Source of the DNA: Alphaproteobacteria bacterium
Lineage (GTDB): Bacteria > Pseudomonadota > Alphaproteobacteria > Sphingomonadales > Rhodothalassiaceae
DNA length: 5,330 bases
NCBI GenBank assembly: GCA_003695555.1
Contig: RFIU01000122.1
Coordinates: 1 to 5,330 of the forward strand
Reading direction: 5' to 3'
In this document: in pieces, positions 1 through 4,882 of the stretch
Layout of the letters: every line of letters starts with the position of its first letter
Numbering within the stretch: position 1 is the stretch's first letter
The notes under the pieces: model-generated
Told to the model about the DNA's origin: nothing
Database searches by the model: none
Seen by the model: the letters and a program-made list of their open reading frames with translations, nothing else
Made by a program: the position numbers and the translations under genes

Positions 1-61
1 CCCGCTCAAAGAAAATAATCTCTGTAATGAAATTGGCCATATGTACGTATATTTATCTTTA

Positions 62-415
62 TTATTTCTTTATCAGGAAGGTTTTATTTTTTATAAAAAA
101 GATGGTGTATATTATATACAATCCAAATACAGTGATTATCCCTAATGCAACCCATGCATAGTCAGAAAATATGTTCCTTGGCATTAGATCCGGGATTCCC
201 ATAATCATGACGAACAGTCCTGCCAGCATCAATCCCTCGATCCTGTAGGCATCCCGCGTAATGACAATGGTATATGACCCCAAACTGCAAGCAAAAAAGT
301 CTCCAAGAAGGAACAGAGTCGGTAAATTCCAGTCTCCATGATCATACAGTCTCATCAATATGGCTGTATTCCATACCATTAAAGCAAGAACTCGCCACAA
401 TATCAGCCTCATCAT
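62..415 (-). CDS. Small four-helix membrane protein, candidate immunity protein
   Basis: I do not recognise a family. The 117-residue product is mostly hydrophobic, with four likely membrane segments near residues 4-21, 30-50, 60-77 and 86-107. Basic residues sit at the N terminus (R3, R8), in the second loop (TRDAYRIE) and at the C terminus (KNK...KK), which by the positive-inside rule puts both ends in the cytoplasm. There is no cleavable signal peptide and no visible catalytic motif. The start at 415 is supported by TTGGAG (423-428) seven bases upstream; a second ATG follows directly at 412. The gene lies 84 bases downstream of the double-glycine peptide gene on the same strand, the usual place for a bacteriocin immunity gene, so I infer self-protection against that peptide. 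Local GC is about 38%, far below the SUF genes, which suggests acquisition by transfer. It could instead be an unrelated small membrane protein. I am confident it is a real gene, but not of its role. Confidence 0.7.
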   Translation of the reverse strand: MMRLILWRVLALMVWNTAILMRLYDHGDWNLPTLFLLGDFFACSLGSYTIVITRDAYRIEGLMLAGLFVMIMGIPDLMPRNIFSDYAWVALGIITVFGLYIIYTIFFIKNKTFLIKK

Positions 416-422
416 GATATTA

Positions 423-428
423 CTCCAA
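423..428 (-). promoter_or_regulatory. Ribosome binding site of the small membrane protein gene
   Basis: TTGGAG on the minus strand ends seven bases before the ATG at 415. It supports that start over any later ATG and shows that the gene can be translated independently of the peptide gene upstream. Confidence 0.6.
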
Positions 429-452
429 GTATGGCCTTTCCTGCCAGGAGAA

Positions 453-487
453 ATCAGAGGGAGGGTACATTATCCCTCACCTCTGAT
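453..487 (-). terminator. Strong stem-loop between peptide and membrane protein genes (partial terminator or attenuator)
   Basis: On the plus strand, ATCAGAGG-GAGGG (453-465) pairs with CCCTC-CCTCTGAT (474-478 and 480-487): 13 base pairs with one bulged A at 479 and an 8-base loop. On the minus strand the stem begins 12 bases after the stop codon of the peptide gene and is followed only by TTTCTCC, a weak U tract; a run of seven T lies before the stem instead. It may therefore be a leaky terminator giving much peptide mRNA and less of the downstream gene, or a 3' stabilising structure. The pairing is seen directly; the function is inferred. Confidence 0.5.
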
Positions 488-499
488 CCTAAAAAAAGA

Positions 500-775
500 C
501 TATCGAAGCCCCTCGCCGACCTCGATCCCGGCAGCCGTGCCGATAGAGGCTGCTGCCAGTGCCGTTGCATAATAGGCCGCACCGACGAAAGCTGCTTCCG
601 GCAGAGCCACTATTGCCAAGATGCCAACCCCTAACGTTGCCAAACCTTCAGCAATCTTATCCCCGTTTACACCGCCTCCAACCGTTTTGAGTTCCTCCAA
701 TGTAAGCTCCCGGATACCGGGAGTGGCCATGGTGACCGGCATGGCCCGGTCACAGGTGGCAACAACATTCGTCAT
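500..775 (-). CDS. Double-glycine leader peptide precursor, glycine-zipper bacteriocin-like
   Basis: The 91-residue product has a leader matching the double-glycine consensus: L24, T25, E28, L29, V32, then G34-G35. Aligned to the family pattern (L -12, S/T -11, E -8, L -7, I/V -4, GG) cleavage falls after G35. Such leaders are cut by the C39 peptidase domain of a dedicated ABC exporter during secretion. The predicted mature part is 56 residues, hydrophobic and Ala/Gly-rich, with no Cys, so no disulfide or lanthionine is possible. It ends in a glycine zipper, G79-G83-G87 (GxxxGxxxG), a hallmark of helix packing in two-peptide bacteriocins and Cdz-type surface toxins. Its net charge is negative, unusual for a bacteriocin. 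The start at 775 is chosen because GGGGGAG (784-790) lies eight bases upstream; in-frame ATGs at 742 and 730 have no such site, although a start at 730 would give a more typical 20-residue leader. No exporter or second peptide is in the window. A secreted signal or structural peptide is the alternative. Confidence 0.8.
   Translation of the reverse strand: MTNVVATCDRAMPVTMATPGIRELTLEELKTVGGGVNGDKIAEGLATLGVGILAIVALPEAAFVGAAYYATALAAASIGTAAGIEVGEGLR
707..723 (-). other. GC-rich hairpin inside the leader coding sequence
   Basis: CTCCCGG (707-713) and CCGGGAG (717-723) form a perfect 7-bp inverted repeat with a three-base loop. In the mRNA it lies in the leader-peptide codons (T-P-G-I-R-E), just after the in-frame ATG at 730. 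It may simply reflect codon choice, but it stands next to a second perfect hairpin. Confidence 0.5.
732..753 (-). other. GC-rich hairpin near the start of the peptide gene
   Basis: GTGACCGG (732-739) and CCGGTCAC (746-753) form a perfect 8-bp inverted repeat with a six-base loop. In the mRNA it begins 22 bases after the A of the start codon. Its loop holds the first base of the in-frame ATG at 742, whose other two bases are in the stem, and another ATG (730) directly follows it. GGCCAT (725-730) and ATGGCC (741-746) offer a competing 6-bp pairing. An effect on translation is possible but inferred. Confidence 0.5.
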
Positions 776-783
776 GGGTTTGA

Positions 784-790
784 CTCCCCC
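784..790 (-). promoter_or_regulatory. Ribosome binding site of the double-glycine peptide gene
   Basis: GGGGGAG on the minus strand ends eight bases before the ATG at 775. It is the only purine-rich site next to any in-frame ATG of this gene and decides the start in favour of the 35-residue leader. Confidence 0.6.
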
Positions 791-986
791 ACTTCTCTTT
801 AGTCTGAACCAGGATCCGGGTTCCAGAAAAGAGCAGGAGCGGCCGGCCGAGCGCGCCCATCTGGCAGGTATGGAAAAAGACCATGCCGGAACGGGCTCTC
901 TTCGCACCTTCCTGCAGGCTCCCTTGACGGAAAATGCCCCCTTGCATCCCCACATGAGTGATGGAACATGCCCACCCGCTTTTCTC

Positions 987-1013
987 CCGGATCATCCGGT
1001 GACCCCCACCGGA
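987..1013. repeat. Two overlapping palindromes, operator-like or alternative hairpins
   Basis: CCGGAT-C-ATCCGG (987-999) is a perfect palindrome, and TCCGGTG (995-1001) pairs perfectly with CACCGGA (1007-1013) across a five-base loop. They share bases 995-999, so as RNA only one could form at a time. On DNA the pair covers the spacer and -10 region of a candidate minus-strand promoter (TTGACG at 1014-1019, GATGAT at 991-996), which would suit a repressor site. The repeats are seen; the function is inferred. Confidence 0.45.
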
Positions 1014-1019
1014 CGTCAA
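991..1019 (-). promoter_or_regulatory. Candidate promoter for the peptide gene (TTGACG / GATGAT)
   Basis: On the minus strand TTGACG (1019-1014) is followed after exactly 17 bases by GATGAT (996-991), a five-of-six match to the -35 and a four-of-six match to the -10 of a housekeeping sigma factor. It would give a leader RNA of a little over 200 bases before the ATG at 775. In a high-GC genome such matches are suggestive only. Confidence 0.3.
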
Positions 1020-1023
1020 TACG

Positions 1024-1052
1024 ATTACCCCCCCCCGTTCTTTTTTTGTCAA
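1024..1052 (-). promoter_or_regulatory. Candidate promoter with a nine-G tract in its spacer
   Basis: On the minus strand a perfect TTGACA (1052-1047) is followed by six A, GAAC and nine G (1036-1028), then TAATCGTAT. At a 17-base spacing the -10 would be GGTAAT (1029-1024), a four-of-six match; at 19 bases it would be TAATCG. The G run is placed so that a gain or loss of one G would change promoter spacing, as in the known phase-variable porA promoter of Neisseria. Whether this is an active promoter is inferred. Confidence 0.35.
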
Positions 1053-1124
1053 GTGTACGACCATGAATATCGGCACGTCATGGATGAGGTCACTTCTCCC
1101 TCTCATGCCGCTCGGCCAATGGAC

Positions 1125-1142
1125 CCGCTCATTGATGAGCGG
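1125..1142. repeat. Perfect 7-bp hairpin, four-base loop
   Basis: CCGCTCA (1125-1131) pairs with TGAGCGG (1136-1142) around TTGA. Two more pairs (1122-1123 with 1143-1144) can form past a bulged C at 1124. No T run follows on either strand, so it is not a standard intrinsic terminator. Confidence 0.4.
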
Positions 1143-1165
1143 TCACCGATACGTCTTTTGCCAAT

Positions 1166-1184
1166 TCCGGATAGAGGATCCGGA
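1166..1184. repeat. Perfect 7-bp inverted repeat TCCGGAT/ATCCGGA
   Basis: TCCGGAT (1166-1172) and ATCCGGA (1178-1184) flank a five-base loop. It has the same CCGGAT core as the palindrome at 987-999. There is no T tract on either side. Confidence 0.4.
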
Positions 1185-1198
1185 GCTGGCGGCAAGCG

Positions 1199-1220
1199 AT
1201 GCCGGAAAAGGGGCCGGCAT
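1199..1220 (-). other. Hairpin downstream of the SUF operon, possible transcript 3' end
   Basis: ATGCCGG (1199-1205) pairs with CCGGCAT (1214-1220) around an eight-base loop. It is among the first stable hairpins met by transcription leaving sufA (stop at 1342). There is no T tract after it, so it could mark a processed or protected 3' end rather than act as an intrinsic terminator. A weaker 5-bp hairpin, GCGAG/CTCGC (1308-1322), followed by TGCTCTTT on the minus strand, lies closer to the gene. Confidence 0.35.
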
Positions 1221-1341
1221 ATGAAATCAGATGGAAGCGGCAGGAAAGGTGAAGAAAGGGAGTCTGCAGAAACTTTTCTTCCTCGCGTCATTCGCCATCA
1301 AAGAGCAGCGAGTCGGGCTCGCACACGCCCGCCCGCTCTCC

Positions 1342-1695
1342 TCAATCGGCCTTTTCCTCGACCGTGAAGCTCTCGCCACAGCCGCACAGGCCGGCGGCAT
1401 TCGGATTGTCGAAGGTGAAGCCGGTCTCGAACCTGTCCTCGCGCCAGTCCATCACGGTGCCCTTCAGATAGGGGAGCGATTCACGGTCGATGAACAGGGT
1501 GATGCCGGCCTCTTCGACCGCGACGTCATTGGCGCCCGGTTCGTCCACATAGGCGATATCGTACATGTAGCCCGAACAGCCGGCCGTCCGGGTGGCGAGC
1601 CGGACACCGGCTGGCGGCGGATCGCGGCGTGCGATCAGCTCGCGCAGATGGCGCGCCGCTTCCTCGGTGATGTGAAAGATGCGTTCTTCGCTCAT
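1342..1695 (-). CDS. sufA: A-type iron-sulfur cluster carrier (SufA/IscA/HesB family)
   Basis: This 117-residue protein is an A-type carrier that receives [Fe-S] clusters from the SUF scaffold and passes them to apoproteins in the cytoplasm. The three ligand cysteines of the family are present: C40 in TAGCSGYMY, and C104 and C106 in the C-terminal CGCGESF motif, preceded by the typical GFTFDNPNA segment (residues 92-100). The length is normal for the family. The start at 1695 has a purine-rich AAGGGAAGAGA upstream, in the 24-base gap after sufT. It is the last gene of the operon; no strong terminator follows. The family includes IscA, ErpA and SufA, which motifs alone do not separate; I use sufA because of the operon. 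Confidence 0.92.
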   Translation of the reverse strand: MSEERIFHITEEAARHLRELIARRDPPPAGVRLATRTAGCSGYMYDIAYVDEPGANDVAVEEAGITLFIDRESLPYLKGTVMDWREDRFETGFTFDNPNAAGLCGCGESFTVEEKAD

Positions 1696-1719
1696 CTCGC
1701 TTTCTCTTCCCTTCGGGGC

Positions 1720-2271
1720 TCAGATCAGGCCGAGCTCGAGGCGTGCCTCGTCCGACATCATCGACATGTCCCAGGGCGGATCCCAGACGAGATGCACGGC
1801 AACATCGCGCACCCCTTCGACGCCGAGCACCCGCGCCTCGACCTCATAGGGCATCGACTCGGCAACCGGACAATGCGGCGTGGTCAGTGTCATGGTGATC
1901 GAGACATCGCCCTCATCGGTGACCTCCACCGCATAGATCAGACCGAGATCATAGAGATTCACCGGGATCTCGGGATCGTAGATGTGGCGCAGCGCCTCAA
2001 TCACCCGTTCGCGCAGGCGCGCCGCCGGCGTGTCCGCGCCGTCCGGTGCAGCCGGCCGGTCCGGTTCTGCCGGAGCATCTTCGCTCGTCGTCTCTTCCCG
2101 GCGGGCTTCGGCCGCGGGCACATCATCATCGGCGGGCGGGTCCTGCGGCCGTTCTTCGTCTTCCTTTGCGCTTGCTCGCAAGAAGCGGTCGAGAAAGCCG
2201 CTTGTCGGCCCGTGCCAGACCGGACGTCCGCTCGCCCGTTCGCGTTCATTCCCGTCGCCGCGATCCGTCAT
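1720..2271 (-). CDS. sufT: SUF system DUF59/MIP18-family maturation factor (SufT)
   Basis: The C-terminal part, about residues 85-183, is a DUF59 (MIP18-like) domain with the signature DPEIPVNLYDLGLIY (99-113), the conserved cysteine in TPHCPV (C134) and the closing WDPPW (163-167). Members encoded in SUF operons help mature Fe-S proteins; a direct role in cluster transfer is likely but less well defined than for SufB/C/D/S. Residues 1-84 are unusual: mostly Asp/Glu/Ala/Pro/Arg, low complexity and probably disordered, with one less biased patch (PVWHGPTSGFLDRFL, 17-31) that could be a short amphipathic binding segment. Most bacterial members are little longer than the domain itself. The ATG at 2271 lies 12 bases after the sufS stop with TAGGAG overlapping that stop. 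Codon use matches the neighbours across the whole frame, so the extension looks truly coded. PaaD-type proteins share the domain, but the operon argues for SufT. Confidence 0.9.
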   Translation of the reverse strand: MTDRGDGNERERASGRPVWHGPTSGFLDRFLRASAKEDEERPQDPPADDDVPAAEARREETTSEDAPAEPDRPAAPDGADTPAARLRERVIEALRHIYDPEIPVNLYDLGLIYAVEVTDEGDVSITMTLTTPHCPVAESMPYEVEARVLGVEGVRDVAVHLVWDPPWDMSMMSDEARLELGLI

Positions 2272-2283
2272 CGTCCGTTGCTC

Positions 2284-3579
2284 CTATCCGAAGATCTTCT
2301 TCACGCGTGCGATGCCGCGCAGCAGCGCTTCGACATCCTCTTCCCGATTGTAGATCGCGAAGCTCGCCCGCACCGTTCCCGGCACGCCGAAGCGCTCCAT
2401 CGTCGGCTGTGCGCAGTGATGGCCGGCGCGCACCGCGACGCCCTCACGGTCGAGAATGGTGGCGACATCATGCGGGTGGGTACCGTCGATGACGAAAGAG
2501 GTGAGCGCGCCTTTCGCCCGCGCCTCGCCGATGATCCGCAGTCCCTCGACTTGTCGCAGGGCGCGTTCGGCCTCGCCATGCAGGCGCTGCTCATGCGCGA
2601 AGGCGGCCTCGAGATCGAGACCTTCGAGCCAGTCGAAGGCCGCTCCAAGGCCGATGACGCCGGCGATGTTCGGGGTGCCCGCCTCGAAGCGATGGGGTGG
2701 TTCGGCCCAGCTCGAGCCCGCAAAGCTCACCGTATCGATCATGTCGCCGCCACCCTGCCAGGGCGGCATCACCGCCAGCAGTTCGCTGCGCGCCCAGAGT
2801 ACGCCGACGCCGGTCGGGCCGAACAGCTTGTGGCCGGAAAAGACGTAGAAGTCGGCATCGAGCGCGCGGACATCGACCCGCTGGTGGGGTACGGCCTGCG
2901 CCCCGTCGATCAGCACCTTCGCGCCCGCCTCGTGAAGGCGGGCGATCAGTTCGGCGACCGGCAGTTCGGTACCGATCGCATTCGAGACATGGGCAAGCCC
3001 GGCAAAGCGCACCCGTCCATCGGCAAGCAGGGGGTCAAGGTCCGAGACGCGGATCTCGCCCTCGTCGGTGACCGGCAGGACGCGGATCTCCAGCCCCTTC
3101 TCTTCGGCGAGAAGCTGCCAGGGCACGATGTTGGAATGATGCTCGATCTCGCTCAGCACGATCGCGTCGCCGGGCGCGAGGAACCGCCGCCCCCAGCTTC
3201 CTGCGACCAGATTGATCGCCTCCGTCGTGCCGCGCACGAAGACGATCTCTTCGCGCTGTGGCGCGTTCAGGAAGCGGCGCGCCTTTTCGCGCACGCTCTC
3301 GTATTCCTCGGTGGCGCGGGCCGAAAGCTCGTAGAGGCCGCGATGAATATTGGCGTATTCCGCTTCATAGAAGCGTAGTATCCGCTCGATCACCGCACGC
3401 GGCTTCTGGGCCGAGGCTGCCGAATCGAGGAAGGCGAGCGGCTGCCCGTGCATCGTCGTCGAGAAGATCGGAAAATCGTCTCGCAGCGCGGTGATGTCGA
3501 AGTGACGCGCGGGCCGGTCAGACCGGCCGGCGGCCGGGGCATCACTCTTCGCAGCGGCAAGCCGCGTTCCGTCAGCCAT
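2284..3579 (-). CDS. sufS: SufS-type cysteine desulfurase, PLP-dependent
   Basis: This enzyme removes sulfur from L-cysteine, giving alanine and an enzyme-bound persulfide that feeds cluster assembly on SufBCD. The 431-residue sequence is a full-length class V aminotransferase-fold protein of the SufS/CsdA group. Visible key residues are the PLP-binding lysine K251 in SGHKLFGP, the cofactor-contacting aspartate D225 in IDGAQAVPH, the EHHSN motif (146-150), TTEAIN (118-123), and the active-site cysteine C389 in RAGHHCAQP, on the short group II type loop. About 30 residues precede the usual start of homology (DDFPIF). The ATG at 3579 overlaps the sufD stop by 8 bp and follows GGAGGAGG (3586-3593) six bases upstream, a much better start than the in-frame ATG at 3654 inside sufD. 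SufE or SufU, its usual sulfur acceptor, is not seen in the window. Confidence 0.96.
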   Translation of the reverse strand: MADGTRLAAAKSDAPAAGRSDRPARHFDITALRDDFPIFSTTMHGQPLAFLDSAASAQKPRAVIERILRFYEAEYANIHRGLYELSARATEEYESVREKARRFLNAPQREEIVFVRGTTEAINLVAGSWGRRFLAPGDAIVLSEIEHHSNIVPWQLLAEEKGLEIRVLPVTDEGEIRVSDLDPLLADGRVRFAGLAHVSNAIGTELPVAELIARLHEAGAKVLIDGAQAVPHQRVDVRALDADFYVFSGHKLFGPTGVGVLWARSELLAVMPPWQGGGDMIDTVSFAGSSWAEPPHRFEAGTPNIAGVIGLGAAFDWLEGLDLEAAFAHEQRLHGEAERALRQVEGLRIIGEARAKGALTSFVIDGTHPHDVATILDREGVAVRAGHHCAQPTMERFGVPGTVRASFAIYNREEDVEALLRGIARVKKIFG

Positions 3580-4882
3580 CGCTTGCCTCCTCCATCGCCA
3601 GCATGTCCATTCCCTCGGCGATTGCGCGGCCGATCCAGGCACGGGCGGGGTCATCGCCGTCGATCGTCAAAAGGCGTTCAGCGGCAAACGCCTCCATCAG
3701 CACCCTGCGCGCCGCGCGCGTATCGAGGCCGCGGCTCATCAGATAGAAGAGCTGCGTATCATCAAGGCTGCCGATCGCCGCCCCGTGGCTGCAGACCACC
3801 TCCTCGGCATGGATTTCCAGTTCGGGCTTGAAGTCGCATTCCGCACCCGACGCGAGCAGCAGGCCGCGAAGCTGCTGATGCGCCTCGGTCGCATCCGCGC
3901 CGGGCGCGACCAGGATCCTGCCGGCCGCCGCGGCGCGGGCCGCCGGTGCGGCAATCGCGCGCAGATGCTGATCGCTCGTCGCTGCCCCGCTGCGGTGGGC
4001 GATCTCGACAGCCAGGTCCAGACGCGCCGGCGCGGGTGCGAGCAGCAGGCCGGCAAGATCGCCATGCGCCTCGGCGCCGTCGAGAGTCCAGACCTGCTCG
4101 GCGCGTGCCGCTCCCCCACCCAGAACGAGATGGCGGACCGTGAGACGGGCGCCGGCCGCCACTCCGGCGAACAGCCGCAGCAGGTGATGCGCGCCGGTGC
4201 CGGTCCGCTGGATCAGGACGAGATCGAGCCTGGCATCGCGCGCGAGCGCAACATCGATGACCCCGTTTCGCACGAGGCCGGCCGCGGCTTCCTCTTCGAT
4301 CACGATGCTTCCCCGCGCGCCTGCCCCGAGACTCAGACAATGGCGGGCATGCGCCCCGCTGCCCTGGGCGAGATCCCGGATCCGCAGCGCTGGCGCTTCC
4401 TCTCCCGCATCGAGCGCAAGGGCGAAGCCGTGAGTCGAGGTGGCGCGGTTGAGCAGCCGGAAGACGTCGTCAACGCCGCCCTCGCGATCGTCGTCTTTGC
4501 GCACAACTGGCGCCGGGTCGGCAAGGTCATGGGGGCGCATTCGCGCGGCGTGCTCCGATCGGTGAAGGATACGCCCGTCGATGAAGACGAGATCGGAATC
4601 CTGCGCTCCCTCGGGAAGCGCCGTCGGACCAGCCTTCACGATCGCAGGGGCGGGCAGAAAATCGGCAATCGTGCGCCCCTTCAGGTCCATCGTCCGCCAA
4701 GCCTCGTCCTTCGGACCCGGCAGGCCGAGCGCAAGCGCCCGGGTGAGCGCGCGTCGCCGGGCCTCGACCTCGCCCGCCGGCAGGCCGGTAGCCGCCAGCC
4801 ATTCATCGAAGCGGCGCAATGGCGCAGTATCGATGGGGTGACGGGACTGGTCCTCGTTCCTGCGTTCAGGCAACGGAGGCAT
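3572..4882 (-). CDS. sufD: Fe-S cluster assembly scaffold subunit SufD
   Basis: SufD is the SufB paralogue that pairs with SufB and two SufC subunits to form the SufBC2D scaffold on which clusters are built. The 436-residue product has the expected layout: a helical N-terminal part with PGPKDEAWRTMDL (55-67), a beta-helix core, and a C-terminal block with FKPELEI (351-357), CSHGAAIG (364-371) and the YLMSRGLD segment (380-387), the SufB/SufD core signature. The histidine of CSHG (H366) corresponds to the conserved SufD residue implicated in cluster formation at the SufB-SufD interface. The ATG at 4882 follows GGAGGA (4891-4896) by eight bases and overlaps the sufC stop by 17 bp. An in-frame ATG at 4975 would extend it well into sufC with a translation unlike SufD, so I reject it. 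The low similarity of the N-terminal half to other proteins is normal for SufD. Confidence 0.94.
   Translation of the reverse strand: MPPLPERRNEDQSRHPIDTAPLRRFDEWLAATGLPAGEVEARRRALTRALALGLPGPKDEAWRTMDLKGRTIADFLPAPAIVKAGPTALPEGAQDSDLVFIDGRILHRSEHAARMRPHDLADPAPVVRKDDDREGGVDDVFRLLNRATSTHGFALALDAGEEAPALRIRDLAQGSGAHARHCLSLGAGARGSIVIEEEAAAGLVRNGVIDVALARDARLDLVLIQRTGTGAHHLLRLFAGVAAGARLTVRHLVLGGGAARAEQVWTLDGAEAHGDLAGLLLAPAPARLDLAVEIAHRSGAATSDQHLRAIAAPAARAAAAGRILVAPGADATEAHQQLRGLLLASGAECDFKPELEIHAEEVVCSHGAAIGSLDDTQLFYLMSRGLDTRAARRVLMEAFAAERLLTIDGDDPARAWIGRAIAEGMDMLAMEEASDG
3586..3593 (-). promoter_or_regulatory. Ribosome binding site of sufS
   Basis: GGAGGAGG lies within the last codons of sufD, six bases before the sufS ATG. 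It fixes the sufS start at 3579 and indicates translational coupling across the 8-bp overlap. Confidence 0.75.

Larger units (their letters stand above)
776..1341. other. Intergenic stretch without a supportable gene, rich in palindromes
   Basis: This 566-base stretch separates the SUF operon from the peptide gene. Open frames exist on both strands, but their translations are low-complexity Pro/Arg/Ser-rich or lack a ribosome binding site and family features. What it does hold is a run of short perfect inverted repeats, many with a CCGG core, at 987-999, 995-1013, 1125-1142, 1166-1184 and 1199-1220, and an imperfect one at 804-826. Two candidate minus-strand promoters lie near 991-1052. I see no tRNA, insertion sequence or CRISPR repeat in it. 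Confidence 0.6.

Noticed and set aside
1..61. Gene fragment at the left edge
   Set aside because: The 61 AT-rich bases downstream of the membrane protein stop show no convincing frame, hairpin or promoter.
776..955. Extension of the peptide gene to an in-frame ATG at 955
   Set aside because: The added 60 residues are basic and unlike any leader, and the ATG at 775 has a strong GGGGGAG site at the right distance.
750..1106. A 118-codon minus-strand frame upstream of and overlapping the peptide gene
   Set aside because: No ribosome binding site at its ATG, no recognisable motif, an out-of-frame overlap with the well-supported peptide start, and it reads through the palindromes and the nine-G tract.
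1199..1220. Canonical intrinsic terminator after sufA
   Set aside because: The hairpin is real but no T tract follows on the minus strand, so I list it only as a structure.
621..1367. A 248-codon open frame on the plus strand across the intergenic region
   Set aside because: It runs antisense through the peptide gene and into sufA; the translation is Pro/Arg-rich low complexity and no recognised motif is present.
1231..3378. A 715-codon open frame on the plus strand
   Set aside because: It lies antisense to sufA, sufT and most of sufS, is a product of high-GC codon bias, and its translation shows no domain or plausible ribosome binding site.
3580..3654. Upstream in-frame start for sufS
   Set aside because: The added 25 residues lie inside sufD, while the ATG at 3579 has an excellent GGAGGAGG site and the usual stop-start overlap.
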